From NCBI GenBank assembly GCA_039923455.1, contig JBDTCS010000135.1, forward strand, positions 29,261-93,260: a stretch of DNA of 64,000 nt. The letters are read 5' to 3'. The position numbers were made by a program, and so were the translations under genes. Origin of the DNA: JBDTCS01 sp039923455 (GTDB lineage Bacteria; Bacteroidota; Ignavibacteria; Palsa-1295). The notes under the pieces are model-generated. The model saw only the letters and a list, made by a program, of their open reading frames with translations. It had not been told where the DNA came from and did not search any database. Position 1 is the first letter of the stretch; the number at the start of each line of letters is the position of its first letter. This document shows, one piece after another, positions 51,211 through 60,920 of the stretch.

Positions 51211-53016
51211 ATGTCAGAGTCTTTGGAGCTCCTTGAGCAGCAGTACATAGAAGCAGAATCCCCCGAAGAGCGCACCGGTGCGCTTGCCGACTATGGGGCA
51301 GCGCTCGCATATAGCAACTCGCATCTTGCGTGGGAGCTTGTCGATGCGTATTTATTGATCGCACGTAAACTCGCAGCGAAGCAAAAGAAGAACGAGCCTT
51401 CGCTTGCCAAGCTTCTGCGCACTGCAGGGCTTTGCCAAGCGTTGATCTCGAACTACGATGGTGCTGAGGCTTTTTTTACCGAATCGATCGATCTTTTCGA
51501 CAGGCTCGGAGATCGGACGAACGCGTGGAACACCCGCAACTCACTCGGTTCGATTATCATGTCCCGAGGCGATTATGAAACCGCGCTTGCGCTTTTTCAA
51601 AAAAGCAAAATGATCCTGGAGGATCTCGGAGATGTGCAAGGGATTGTGAAGACAATCAACTGCATCGCTACAATCTATGGCAGCACCGGCGAGTATTCGC
51701 GAGGCATCGAACTGTTCGAAGAGAGCGCACGGCTCAGCGAGAAAAATGCAGATCAGTATGGATTATCGAACGCGCTTTCCGGAATAGGCATCATGCAGAC
51801 GTCGCTGGGCAATTTTTCGTCGGCACTTCGGTATCAAACCAAATCGCTCTCGATAAAAGAGGAGATCGGCGACAAGTTCGGCATTGCGAACGGATTGAAC
51901 AACATCGGCAATGTCTACGCAGGCCTTACCGAGTGGCGTTCTGCGCTCGAATATTATGAACGGAGTTTGGATGTCAAACGTGGAATCGGGAATGCGAAGA
52001 CGACTGCCGGTACATTGATCAACGTTGGTGAAATGCATTACCAACTTGGCATGTATGATGTCGCCAGAAAATATTATGATGAGGGTACCGCACTCTCCGA
52101 AAAGGTTGGTGACATGAATTTTTTCTCGACCGGTCTTGGGGGGCTCGCGAACGTCTACCTCCAACTTGGGGAGTTCGCGAAAGCACTCGAGTACGTTGAT
52201 CGCGCCGAAGAGATCAAAACGAAGATCGGAGATCGCCAAGGAATTGTCGAAGCCCAACTGACGCGCGCAAAAGCGTTTACGCTGCTTGGCGACTCAGCGA
52301 GTGCGATCTCGACGCTCGAACCGTTGGTTCTGCTGGCGAAAGAGATGCATGCTAAGCCAATCCTCGCAGACATATATGAGCAACTTGCTTCGACCCATAA
52401 GCAAGCTGGTAATCCCGAAAAAGCACTTGAGAACTACGAGCTTTTTCATGCAGAGAAGGAAGAGATTTTGCGTCAAGAGACCGACCGGAAATTGCAGAAT
52501 CTAAAACTCGATCACGAGCGCGAGCAAGCCGAAAAACGATCCGAGCTTTTACGTTTGGAAAATGAACGGATCGAACATGAGCTCGATCTCAAAACGAAAA
52601 ATCTTGCCACGATGGCGATGTCGATCGTGCAGCACAGCAATTTTCTGAATGTACTCGGCAACGAGCTCGGACAAGTCGCGGGTAAGGCCGGAGCGAAGGT
52701 GAAAGATCCACTCAAAGATATTGCCAAGCGCGTCAAGCAGCAATCGCAAGCAAAGAAAGAGTGGAAGCAATTCGAGCAGCAATTGCAGAATTTGAATCAC
52801 GATTATATCGCTCGCCTTGCCGCACGGTATCCGCAACTTTCACCCTCAGAGCTTAAGATTTGTGCACTCCTAAAAGTCGGGCTTGGCTCGAAGGATATCG
52901 CAGATGTGCTCTGCGTGACAGCGCGTTCGGTCGAAACATTTCGTCATCGTATTCGCAAGAAACTCCTCCTACCCGCCGAGACGAATCTCTCGGCATTCCT
53001 TTCTCATTTTCGGTAG
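51211..53016 (+). CDS. TPR-repeat regulator with C-terminal LuxR-type helix-turn-helix
   Basis: 601 residues from ATG 51211 (MSESLELLEQQY). Residues ~20-420 are about nine TPR units of the NB-ARC/Rap-like type (NSLGSIIMSRGDYETALALFQKS, NNIGNVYAGLTEWRSALEYYERS, LGGLANVYLQLGEFAKALEY). A long coiled coil follows (about 425-500, rich in Glu/Lys/Leu). The C-terminal ~60 residues (LSPSELKICALLKVGLGSKDIADVL, SVETFRHRIRKKL) are a LuxR/GerE-like DNA-binding domain. No kinase or sensor domain and no membrane segment is seen. Presumably a cytoplasmic transcription regulator responding to a protein or peptide ligand through its TPRs. Target unknown. Confidence 0.85.
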   Translation: MSESLELLEQQYIEAESPEERTGALADYGAALAYSNSHLAWELVDAYLLIARKLAAKQKKNEPSLAKLLRTAGLCQALISNYDGAEAFFTESIDLFDRLGDRTNAWNTRNSLGSIIMSRGDYETALALFQKSKMILEDLGDVQGIVKTINCIATIYGSTGEYSRGIELFEESARLSEKNADQYGLSNALSGIGIMQTSLGNFSSALRYQTKSLSIKEEIGDKFGIANGLNNIGNVYAGLTEWRSALEYYERSLDVKRGIGNAKTTAGTLINVGEMHYQLGMYDVARKYYDEGTALSEKVGDMNFFSTGLGGLANVYLQLGEFAKALEYVDRAEEIKTKIGDRQGIVEAQLTRAKAFTLLGDSASAISTLEPLVLLAKEMHAKPILADIYEQLASTHKQAGNPEKALENYELFHAEKEEILRQETDRKLQNLKLDHEREQAEKRSELLRLENERIEHELDLKTKNLATMAMSIVQHSNFLNVLGNELGQVAGKAGAKVKDPLKDIAKRVKQQSQAKKEWKQFEQQLQNLNHDYIARLAARYPQLSPSELKICALLKVGLGSKDIADVLCVTARSVETFRHRIRKKLLLPAETNLSAFLSHFR

Positions 53017-53220
53017 CAGTTGGGATAAAAAAATCTTACCGGCCGCTTGTTGTGGTTTTGTAGTGGTACCAATTGACACGAGGGGTAGTATGTTCGTTGC
53101 GAATCGGTACGCAATTATTGAACAGATCTCTTTGTCGGATTCCCAGACGTAAATGTGGGCAAACTGGGTTGGGCCACTTGTGGTCTATAGCGCGCTTCGA
53201 TCATTTGCTGGGTCTTTTGT

Positions 53221-53261
53221 GATTCGCGGTCTTTGATTCTTTGACTCTTTGACCGCGAGTC
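53221..53261 (+). ncRNA. hairpin of a candidate small RNA
   Basis: GATTCGCGGTC (53221-53231) pairs with GACCGCGAGTC (53251-53261), 11 pairs with one G-U. The loop contains three repeats of a CTTTGA-like hexamer. With the terminator at 53354-53394 it suggests an independent short transcript or a long structured 3' UTR. Confidence 0.35.
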
Positions 53262-53353
53262 GTTGCTGATCGGTATTTGACATCGTGTTTTTCCGGCTGG
53301 GGGATCTGTTCAAGCATTGCGTTACATATTAATCTCGTTCAACTGGAAGAGTT

Positions 53354-53394
53354 GCGCTTCGTTTCACATGACTGGAACGAAGCGCTTCTTTTTT
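53354..53394 (+). terminator. strong rho-independent terminator
   Basis: GCGCTTCGTT / AACGAAGCGC perfect 10-bp stem with a 12-base loop, followed by TTCTTTTTT. The nearest upstream gene ends 338 bp earlier. Confidence 0.88.
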
Positions 53395-53638
53395 AACCCA
53401 ACACTATGCTGAAAGAAAATCCGAATCCCCTTCCAAACGCTGCCAAAAACATCGAATTTGAGTGGCTGACCCGAAAACCATAGCCACTATCTGCACCGTA
53501 AAAATTCTTTACTGCCCGAAACAGTCGACTTTGCCACATTTTGAAGATTTTTAGTGAAATCGGAGAGCATTTGGCTAAAAATTTTGTATATTTGAGTGAA
53601 CTCTCTCTCGACGAAAATATATCGAAGGGATCAGTACT

Positions 53639-54166
53639 ATGAAAATTCGAGCACTATTGGTAGCGGGATTGATGATGGTAGCCTTTAGCCTCACGGCTAA
53701 TGCGCAGCCGTTTACAATCACCTCGAGCGTTATCGGCTCGGGCGGTGGTCCAATGGCAGGCGGTGCGTTCAGCATGAACGGCACAGTCGGTCAGGCGATC
53801 ATTGGCCCTACTACGGGTGGAGTATTTACAGATGATCAAGGTTTCTGGTATACAACACCAGGCGCTATTGCATCTGTGAAGATTTCTGCACCGCAGGCGA
53901 GCGGATATGAACTCGGGCAGAACTACCCGAACCCATTCAATCCTTCGACGACGATCCGTTTTTCCGTTCCGGAGCGCACAAAGGTTAGCCTGCGTGTAAT
54001 GAACCTCCTGGGCGAAGAAGTGGCACGCGTCATCGATCAGGAAATGTATGAGCCGGGTACGTGGGAAGTCGATTTTCTGGCTAAGGATCTTCCATCGGGT
54101 ACCTACGTCTATCGTCTTGAAGCTGGCAACATCGTAAAGACGAAGAAGATGGTCCTGATGAAGTGA
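53639..54166 (+). CDS. small T9SS cargo protein
   Basis: 175 residues. A signal peptide (MKIRALLVAGLMMVAFSLTANA) is followed by a short Gly-rich region of a type often seen in FCB secreted proteins (SSVIGSGGGPMAGGAFSMNG, GTVGQAIIG, DDQGFWY). A canonical type A T9SS sorting domain ends the protein (ELGQNYPNPFNPSTTIRFSV, VMNLLGEEVARVIDQ, LPSGTYVYRLEAG, KTKKMVLMK). The mature passenger is only ~65 residues, so the protein is mostly sorting signal. It may be a cell-surface or matrix peptide. It has its own promoter-like element and a terminator downstream. Confidence 0.9.
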   Translation: MKIRALLVAGLMMVAFSLTANAQPFTITSSVIGSGGGPMAGGAFSMNGTVGQAIIGPTTGGVFTDDQGFWYTTPGAIASVKISAPQASGYELGQNYPNPFNPSTTIRFSVPERTKVSLRVMNLLGEEVARVIDQEMYEPGTWEVDFLAKDLPSGTYVYRLEAGNIVKTKKMVLMK

Positions 54167-54234
54167 CCTGAGTCTCAAGTGAGTGGTTATCACAATCACC
54201 CGCTTTCGAAAATTCTATTTCGACGAGAGATACG

Positions 54235-54256
54235 ACCCCCTCACCGCGAGGGGGTT
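54235..54256 (+). terminator. GC-rich hairpin after the small T9SS cargo gene
   Basis: ACCCCCTC-ACCGC-GAGGGGGT, an 8-bp stem about 70 bp after the stop, followed by a weak T-rich run. Confidence 0.65.
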
Positions 54257-54350
54257 GTGCATTTTATATGGCGAACTTTGTGTTGTACTTTTGCATAAGC
54301 GTTTATTCTTATAGTAGTTTATCCCTAAGTAACCCAAAATTCGTATTCGC

Positions 54351-55451
54351 TTGAACATTAACTCAGGCTTGAACATCGACTCCGATAAATCCGACCCCAG
54401 CAAATCCGGCCCCAGCAAATCCGGCGCCAGCGATACCAAACATTCGCCCGCGCATCCGTATTTGCTCCTATTCGGAAAAGCGTTTGCTTTCGTGCTTGTG
54501 CTTGGTGCGAGTATGCAACTCCTTTTTATGTCGGTTCATGGTTATGAGAAAGAATATTTTGCGACCGATCTGTATTGCTGGGTTCGTGCAGTGAAGCCGC
54601 AACCGAAGGTGCTCGTGATGGGTAGCAGCACAGTGTATTATGGTCTGAGTCCACGAGTGCTGAAAGATTCTCTCGGACTTCGAGATGGCGAAGTGATCAA
54701 TCTTGCTGGTCCGATGCGCACTTCCTTGCTTAGTTATCATATCTGGTCTTCATTAAAGCATGCATCCGATAGTGTGCGTGTTGTACTCTATGGAGTTGAC
54801 CCTTGGATCTTCTCCGAAAAATATTATCAAGCGGAAAATTATACGATGCTGCTGTGGTCACCGTTGCAGCGTGCGGAGATCGAGCTTGATCGACAGTTTC
54901 CAGATTACGTTCGCGAAGAAGCGTTTCGTGGAGTGGTCTTCACTCGCGTGCTGAAGCAAGTTCGCAACAATCGTGGCCATATTGCGATGGAAGTCGATAC
55001 TGCACCACCAGATTACGGTGCAGAGGTGCTTCGCTTCAAACCAAAAAACTTTTGGGACAAACCGGCAGAATATTTCAAACCGTATCCGTTCTTTTCTTTC
55101 GCCACCATTTTTCTTGAGCGATTGCGAATGCTAAAGCAAGAGGTCGAGGCGAAGGGTGCGGAGTTTGTGATCGTACTGCCGCCGAAGCGTCACGGTTGGT
55201 ATGCGGAATACGCAAATGATTGCGCCGAAGTCGATCATGATTTTGCAAAACTTCTGAACCAGTATCTCGGTCCGGTAAAAGTGATCGGGAGCTTTCAACT
55301 CCCGAAATCCGAGAAAGAGCAGTCGCTCTTTATGGATGACATTCATCTCGGTGAGCAAGGTCAGCAATATTTTTCCAGGGAAGTAGCAGGACTGGTCAAG
55401 AATCTTCACGCGATCAGGGCTAGTCCGGTCAAGCCGCTTGCTGCTTACTGA
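54351..55451 (+). CDS. SGNH/DltD-like membrane-anchored protein
   Basis: 366 residues from TTG 54351; no ATG lies near. The Ser/Lys/Asp-rich N-terminus contains a duplicated PSKSG. One membrane segment follows (FGKAFAFVLVLGASMQLLFMSV), then an extracytoplasmic SGNH-like domain with VLVMGSSTVYYGLSP (Ser nucleophile block), VINLAGPMRTSLLSYH (Gly block), VLPPKRHGW and DDIHLGEQGQQYF (Asp-x-x-His block). This arrangement is typical of acyl-ester transfer or esterase partners in alginate/DltD-type O-acylation. No MBOAT partner gene is next to it. The exact reaction is unknown. Confidence 0.72.
   Translation: MNINSGLNIDSDKSDPSKSGPSKSGASDTKHSPAHPYLLLFGKAFAFVLVLGASMQLLFMSVHGYEKEYFATDLYCWVRAVKPQPKVLVMGSSTVYYGLSPRVLKDSLGLRDGEVINLAGPMRTSLLSYHIWSSLKHASDSVRVVLYGVDPWIFSEKYYQAENYTMLLWSPLQRAEIELDRQFPDYVREEAFRGVVFTRVLKQVRNNRGHIAMEVDTAPPDYGAEVLRFKPKNFWDKPAEYFKPYPFFSFATIFLERLRMLKQEVEAKGAEFVIVLPPKRHGWYAEYANDCAEVDHDFAKLLNQYLGPVKVIGSFQLPKSEKEQSLFMDDIHLGEQGQQYFSREVAGLVKNLHAIRASPVKPLAAY
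54396..54425 (+). repeat. 15-bp tandem repeat encoding PSKSG
   Basis: CCCAGCAAATCCGGC occurs twice in succession within the N-terminal, probably disordered, part of the SGNH-like gene. Confidence 0.8.
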
Positions 55452-55557
55452 CCCTCGCTTACTACTTAGCGCCACCTGGCCGAAATGGTGTTATTTTTGT
55501 TGATAGTTTTATTACTGGATACTGCTTTCGCGTAATTCAAATCGTTGACTTCGTCCG

Positions 55558-57768
55558 ATGCTTGAAGCTCTCAAAAAATATTTTGGTTATTCCGAATTCC
55601 GTCCGCTGCAGGAAGAGACCATAAAAACCGTTGTTGCAGGCCGTGATGCATTTTTGCTAATGCCCACCGGCGGTGGAAAATCACTTTGCTATCAACTGCC
55701 GGCTGTCTTGCTCGACGGTCTGACGGTTGTCGTGAGTCCGCTTATTGCGCTCATGAAGGATCAGGTCGATCAGCTGAATGCTCTCGGAATTCCCGCCACG
55801 TTTCTCAATAGCTCGCTCGAAGCCTCCGAAACAGAGGATCGCGTTCGCAAACTCAAGCGTGGCGAATATAAATTACTCTATGTTGCACCTGAGCGTTTGG
55901 TCATGACGGGCTTTCTCGGTTTTCTCGACCGACTCAACGTGCGACTTTTCGCGATTGATGAAGCGCATTGCATCAGCGAGTGGGGTCATGATTTCCGCGC
56001 TGAATATCGACAGCTCTCCATAATAAAAAAGCGCTGGCCGAAGGTGCCACTGATCGCAATGACCGCCACCGCAACAAAGCGCGTCGAGAAGGATATCCTG
56101 ACGGAACTCGGTCTGCGTGATCCGCATCGTGCACAAGCAAGTTTCAATCGCCCAAACCTTGCCTATACCGTTCGACCGAAAGTAAAGCACTTCAAAGAGC
56201 TACTCGACTTTTTGAAGCAGCACAAGGGTGACTCCGGAATCATCTATTGTTTTTCACGCAATGGTGCGGAAGAACTCGCAACTGCGCTGAAGACCGAAGG
56301 CTTTCGCGCACTTCCGTATCATGCAGGCCTCGATCAGCAGACGCGCATTCGCAATCAGGAAAAATTCAGTCGCGATAAGGTCGAGATCATTTGCGCGACG
56401 ATCGCTTTCGGCATGGGGATCAATAAATCCAATGTCAGATTTGTCGTGCACTACGATCTGCCAAAAAGTCTTGCGGGTTATTATCAGGAAACCGGTCGTG
56501 CGGGTCGCGATGGATTGCCTGCCGATTGTCTGCTCTTCTTTGGTCTCGGCGATCAAACCAAGCAAATCATCTTCATCGAAGAGAAGCCCACGGAAGCAGA
56601 GCGTGTGCACGCACGGGAAGAACTCGACCGCATGGTTGCCTACGCACAGAGCCGTATCTGTCGCCGTGTTGCGCTGCTCGGATATTTTCACGAAGTGTTC
56701 GAAGGTGTGCCGTGTGGTGCATGCGACAATTGTTTGGTTAGTGGATCGCAGGACATGTTCGATGCAACCCGTGAAGCACAGATGTTCCTTTCTTGCATGA
56801 TGCGTGTCCAACAAAGTTTTGGTGCGGGACATATCATCGAGATTCTACGAGGCTCGGAGTCCGAAAAGATCTTTAACTGGCGTCACAACAAACTCTCGAC
56901 CTACGGTATCGGCAAATCACACTCCGCCGATGAGTGGAAGTGGATTGCTGCCGAATTGCAGCGACTGGAATACATTCGTCCTGATCACAATCACCATAGC
57001 GTACTGCGTTTGATGCCGAAGGGTGCCGATGTGCTCAAAGGCAAAACCAAAGTCTCGATTTATTATTCACCGAAGCGCCCAAAAGCGCAACGCGAAAAGG
57101 AAGGAGCGCTTGCAGCACCAAACGAATCACTCTTTCAGGAATTGCGCGAATTGCGCAAACGTATTGCCGAACATCAAAGCGTCCCACCCTATGTCGTCTT
57201 CAGTGATCTCTCGCTTAAACAAATGGCGTCGATCATTCCGCTGGATGTACCTGCGTTGCTTAAGATCAGTGGCGTTGGCGAAACAAAAGCGGAGCGCTAC
57301 GGCACCGAATTTCTCACGGTGATTCGTCAGTATGCGAACGAGAATCCGAACCTGGAACCGATCGAACCACCCAAGATGCCAATGATCGCGGAGATGGATG
57401 GTGCAACCGAGACGGCACGCGTCACTGCAAAGATGATGCGCGATGGTCTAACACCTAAACAGGTTGCCAAAGAACGAGACCTTACGCTCAGCACGGTCGA
57501 AGCACATCTTGCACTCGCGGTCGCCGATGGCTTTGCGGATCTTATGCCTCGACTTGTTTCTGAGCCGCGACGTGCGCTATTGCAGGCTGCATTCGAAAGC
57601 ATCGGTTGGGAAGTACTGAAGCCAGTGATGGAGCATCTCGTGGAAAAATATCCGGAGAATAAATTCGAGTACGCCGAACTTCGTTACGTGAGATCCTATC
57701 ACATTGCTGAACAAAAACAAAACGGGGAAGTAGATCTTTCGGCGAAAAGCTCACACGTTACAAGCTAA
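55558..57768 (+). CDS. recQ: ATP-dependent DNA helicase RecQ
   Basis: 3'-5' helicase in recombination and replication-fork repair. 736 residues, longer than the E. coli enzyme. Helicase motifs are LLMPTGGGKSLCYQLPA (Walker A), VVVSPLIALMKDQVDQL, AIDEAHCISEWGHDFR (DEAH), MTATATKRV, and QETGRAGRDG (motif VI). The RecQ zinc site is visible in ICRRVALLGYFHEVFEGVPCGACDNC (four Cys across two segments), followed by winged-helix and HRDC domains (LRELRKRIAEHQ, PLDVPALLKISGVGETKAERYG). A further C-terminal helix-turn-helix domain (GLTPKQVAKERDLTLSTVEAHL) is of the type found in long RecQ forms. ATG 55558. Confidence 0.96.
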   Translation: MLEALKKYFGYSEFRPLQEETIKTVVAGRDAFLLMPTGGGKSLCYQLPAVLLDGLTVVVSPLIALMKDQVDQLNALGIPATFLNSSLEASETEDRVRKLKRGEYKLLYVAPERLVMTGFLGFLDRLNVRLFAIDEAHCISEWGHDFRAEYRQLSIIKKRWPKVPLIAMTATATKRVEKDILTELGLRDPHRAQASFNRPNLAYTVRPKVKHFKELLDFLKQHKGDSGIIYCFSRNGAEELATALKTEGFRALPYHAGLDQQTRIRNQEKFSRDKVEIICATIAFGMGINKSNVRFVVHYDLPKSLAGYYQETGRAGRDGLPADCLLFFGLGDQTKQIIFIEEKPTEAERVHAREELDRMVAYAQSRICRRVALLGYFHEVFEGVPCGACDNCLVSGSQDMFDATREAQMFLSCMMRVQQSFGAGHIIEILRGSESEKIFNWRHNKLSTYGIGKSHSADEWKWIAAELQRLEYIRPDHNHHSVLRLMPKGADVLKGKTKVSIYYSPKRPKAQREKEGALAAPNESLFQELRELRKRIAEHQSVPPYVVFSDLSLKQMASIIPLDVPALLKISGVGETKAERYGTEFLTVIRQYANENPNLEPIEPPKMPMIAEMDGATETARVTAKMMRDGLTPKQVAKERDLTLSTVEAHLALAVADGFADLMPRLVSEPRRALLQAAFESIGWEVLKPVMEHLVEKYPENKFEYAELRYVRSYHIAEQKQNGEVDLSAKSSHVTS

Positions 57769-57814
57769 TAAGTCTTTTGGAATCTTGTAGGCAATAAGAC
57801 GCAAGTTTCGAAGG

Positions 57815-57855
57815 GCAGGAAGAAATAGGTGTCTATTCCTTGCGTTTTCTTTTTC
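57815..57855 (+). terminator. terminator after recQ
   Basis: GCAGGAA (57815-57821) pairs with TTCCT-T-GC (57836-57843), one bulged base, followed by GTTTTCTTTTT. An outer CGCAAG/CTTGCG pairing could extend it. Confidence 0.55.
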
Positions 57856-57964
57856 GTTAAACGAGTAAAAGGCAGCGCGTGTTTCAAAAAATCTGCTTCG
57901 AGCGATTGCACGCTTCGATTGTGGCCTGATTTCAGCGCAACTTTATTTTGGGCTTACTCCCATT

Positions 57965-59578
57965 TTATTTGAAACATTTCGGAGGCAATTGCACAATCGG
58001 GTTTCTGCCGATAAGCGAAGTGAGTTGTTTTTCTATGTTTCCGAACTGTGATGACCGCGTGTCACAAAGTATCACCAGATCGTAGACCGATTGAGGAATG
58101 AGAACGATAGCTTTATAATCCGCAAGTCCGGAATATGTTGCGAGGCGCGGATAGGAATGCCCGATCAGTCCGTGACCCCATCGAATTATTTGCGCACAGG
58201 AATCAGTTGCATTTGCATTGCGAGTTTCGGTTGGGACGATCATAATCTCCGGCCGTTCATGTGCGATGAGCGCGAGCACTTCGTCCGCGTTCGAAGCATG
58301 CGCGATAGAGTTAGTGTTCAGCCCGACGACATCAATGTTCTTCATCCCGGAATAATAGGGCAGTTTGCCCGCATCGCCCCACGCAAGTGTGAGTTGCTCG
58401 TGATTCGGAATCGTACGAAAGATCTCGGCGATGGCTTCGTATCGGTAGTCAAATGTTTGATCACGCGTTATGTATGCGTGCGCATTGCGAATACGCACAG
58501 CTGAAAATAAATGGAATGCGATGACCAGTACGATAAGTGCTGTACGTGCAAGCGTACTCTTCATGCGCAAACTGAGTTTGTATACTCCCAGACTTGTAGG
58601 AATCAATAACACGATCCCGATCGTCACAAGAAACCGATCATAGTTCGGCTGCATGGGCTCTGGAAAAAGATAGAACACAATCAAGAGAAATCCCCAAAGA
58701 AGCGATGCCCAAACGGCGATTGGGAATCTTGCAGCATTATCCGACCGTGGTCTGAGAAACACAAAGAGTGCGAGCAGAGGAATATAGAAGAGCGCTTTGA
58801 GATAACTCGCAACACCAGCCAAACCGTGCATCGGAGTACCGTGGCCCAATTGAGGTTGACCAACCTTGACATAAAAAGAATTAGGTAAGAGCCATCCAAA
58901 ATAAAAATACTTCCACGTTGCATAGAGCGTGAGCGGAAGCACGAAGCTTGTTCCAAAACTCATGATGATCTTCGCGCGGCTTTCCCGTTCACGAATAAAT
59001 ACCACAAACAAAATGATCACACCCATCAGCGCACCCTCAGGCCTTGTGAGCGCTGCACACGTCGCGAGCAAAAAGCTGGAGCGATAATTCGTGCTCATCG
59101 TTAGACTCCGAACACATAGCACGACAAACATCGCGAAGAGGCTCGTCTCCATACCCGACCACGCGTTGTACCAGATGAATGGATCGATCAAATAGAGTAC
59201 GCTCGCCAAAAATGCCGGCCAGAGCAGATCGGTATTGAGATATTGCTTGAGCAGTCGAGCGACGACTTGATATATCGCAATACTCGTAACAAGCGTTGCA
59301 AGAATAGATATAATCTGTGAACATGCGACAAGATCGAGATTCAGAAAACTACACGCACCCAGCAACACGACAAAAAGAAAATTCGTATACCCTTCCGTGT
59401 GCGGCCCACCAATATTCCAAACGAACCCATGACCGTGGGCAAAGTTAGCAGCATAACGAAACGTGATGAAGGTATCATCGAATGGAAAGAGCGAGCGATA
59501 CGGCAAACTCCCGAGTGCGATCGCAACGCCGAGAAGCAGCAAATATAGCTCGGGATATCTTCGAAGAATATTCTTCAA
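57965..59578 (-). CDS. GT-C-type integral membrane protein
   Basis: 537 residues, about 11-12 predicted helices. The first periplasmic loop carries the GT-C metal-binding pattern FPFDDTFITFRYAANFAHGHGF, followed by HTEGYTNFLFVVLLG, closely recalling arabinofuranosyl- and other polyprenyl-phosphate-sugar transferases. The C-terminal ~180 residues form a soluble periplasmic domain (LTLAWGDAGKLPYYSGMKNIDV, MIVPTETRN). Predicted to add sugars to an envelope glycan or protein. The start is TTG 59578. It lies 19 bp after the membrane-protein gene at 59598 and is probably in one operon with it. It resembles the protein at 38491 only in general layout. Confidence 0.75.
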   Translation of the reverse strand: MKNILRRYPELYLLLLGVAIALGSLPYRSLFPFDDTFITFRYAANFAHGHGFVWNIGGPHTEGYTNFLFVVLLGACSFLNLDLVACSQIISILATLVTSIAIYQVVARLLKQYLNTDLLWPAFLASVLYLIDPFIWYNAWSGMETSLFAMFVVLCVRSLTMSTNYRSSFLLATCAALTRPEGALMGVIILFVVFIRERESRAKIIMSFGTSFVLPLTLYATWKYFYFGWLLPNSFYVKVGQPQLGHGTPMHGLAGVASYLKALFYIPLLALFVFLRPRSDNAARFPIAVWASLLWGFLLIVFYLFPEPMQPNYDRFLVTIGIVLLIPTSLGVYKLSLRMKSTLARTALIVLVIAFHLFSAVRIRNAHAYITRDQTFDYRYEAIAEIFRTIPNHEQLTLAWGDAGKLPYYSGMKNIDVVGLNTNSIAHASNADEVLALIAHERPEIMIVPTETRNANATDSCAQIIRWGHGLIGHSYPRLATYSGLADYKAIVLIPQSVYDLVILCDTRSSQFGNIEKQLTSLIGRNPIVQLPPKCFK

Positions 59579-59597
59579 TGCGAGGTCACGTATATAT

Positions 59598-60785
59598 TCA
59601 ATTCCACCACGGTTGACGGTTCAGATGCCCCATATACCAGAAGATCCCGCTCAGCACATGCAGCACAAAGACACTCCCGCAAAGATAGAGCTTAATCCGC
59701 GATGCATTTGGTTCGTCCCGTTGATGCAACGCACGAATGAAGATGACGAATGCAGTGACAAATAAGATGAAGAGCGTGATCTGTCCGCACCAAACAAAGT
59801 TGCCGTGCGTCAGTCGCTCACCGGACTCACCAAGAAAATACGTATAGAACGCACCGAATAAAAATACAAGCCATGAAAACATGATCGGAAAATCGGCAAG
59901 CGCTTGCTTTCGGTAGAAGAGCGTTACCGTGAGCGGAAAAAGTATCGAGAAGAGAAATCTAACTCCAAGCCAATTCCAATGAAAGAATGCGAACGGTGCG
60001 AGAATAATGTGGCTCTCGCCAAGTGTATCGTTTTGCTGATGCGTGTAGGTGAACCAGAACTGCCAACCGAGCACCATGATCGAAGGCGCGAGCAATCCGA
60101 AAATCACCTGCTTCCATTGCAGCGCGCGCTTCATTATGAGGCGTAACACGACCATCACACCAACGGCAGGCAAAAGACAAATAATAAAATTCGGCTTCGC
60201 GAGTGTAGAAAGTATCACGACGAGTGCCGTCGCTATAACCTCGCTCGTCGAAACTTCTTCCTCGCCAAAAGCTCGCAGCGAAAGATAGAACAGCAAGAGA
60301 GCAAGCGGACGCAACAGGATCATCGTCGGATTATGATACGTCGTAATTGCGAGATAATCCCAGTAGCCCCAGTGCAAATTATGCGTGAAGAGCGTGAAGA
60401 CGAGTATTGGCGCAACCGTCATGAGCGCAAGAATGCTCAGCATACGCTGCCCACTTTGCATTGCGGAGACGCTCGCACCGAAGCGAGAATTAAAAATGCC
60501 GTAGAGCACTGCACCCAATAGCATTTCGAACAGCAGAGCGATGATAAGCGCATCCGTTGGAAGCGCGAGCTGTGGAAGCACTTGATGCAAACCGATGAGC
60601 AGGACCGGATAAAGAAAGTGGGGAAGTATGAGCTGGCCCGAAGCTTCCATTTGACGAGCAAAGATCTCATGCCCGCCAAAATCCTCACCACCCGACTGCG
60701 CACCAATGATCGGCACAAACACAAGCGCGATCAGCGCGAATAGAATCGCGAGCTGAATAAAATCCCTCTTTGTAAACTGGGGCAT
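59598..60785 (-). CDS. multi-spanning membrane protein, GT-C-like
   Basis: 395 residues from ATG 60785 (preceded by TTG). About ten predicted helices. A short first loop (AQSGGEDFGGHEIFARQMEASG) has the acidic residue after TM1 expected of GT-C enzymes, then LLFEMLLGAVLYGIFNS and a periplasmic stretch LHWGYWDYLAITTYHNPT. It cannot be placed in a precise family. It sits directly upstream of another GT-C-like gene, pointing to a small envelope-glycosylation unit. The C-terminus is short (HLNRQPWWN). Specificity is unknown. Confidence 0.65.
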   Translation of the reverse strand: MPQFTKRDFIQLAILFALIALVFVPIIGAQSGGEDFGGHEIFARQMEASGQLILPHFLYPVLLIGLHQVLPQLALPTDALIIALLFEMLLGAVLYGIFNSRFGASVSAMQSGQRMLSILALMTVAPILVFTLFTHNLHWGYWDYLAITTYHNPTMILLRPLALLLFYLSLRAFGEEEVSTSEVIATALVVILSTLAKPNFIICLLPAVGVMVVLRLIMKRALQWKQVIFGLLAPSIMVLGWQFWFTYTHQQNDTLGESHIILAPFAFFHWNWLGVRFLFSILFPLTVTLFYRKQALADFPIMFSWLVFLFGAFYTYFLGESGERLTHGNFVWCGQITLFILFVTAFVIFIRALHQRDEPNASRIKLYLCGSVFVLHVLSGIFWYMGHLNRQPWWN

Positions 60786-60920
60786 CAAAGCAGTGCAAGC
60801 AAACGTACAAGAATTGCATGCAATATAGCATCTAACCGGCGTTGTCTCGCCTCACCGACGAATTAAAGTTGCAAGTTTCAACAACGATACAGAGGGAAAC
60901 GAACAAGCAGACTCAATCCG

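Larger units (their letters stand above)
53017..53638. other. 622-bp intergenic region with strong RNA hairpins
   Basis: No ORF of note. It contains the 11-bp stem at 53221-53261 and a strong terminator at 53354-53394, both far (205 and 340 bp) from the upstream gene. Closer to the next gene, TATATTTG (53587-53594) resembles the Bacteroidota -7 promoter element TAnnTTTG, about 45 bp before ATG 53639. Confidence 0.5.
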
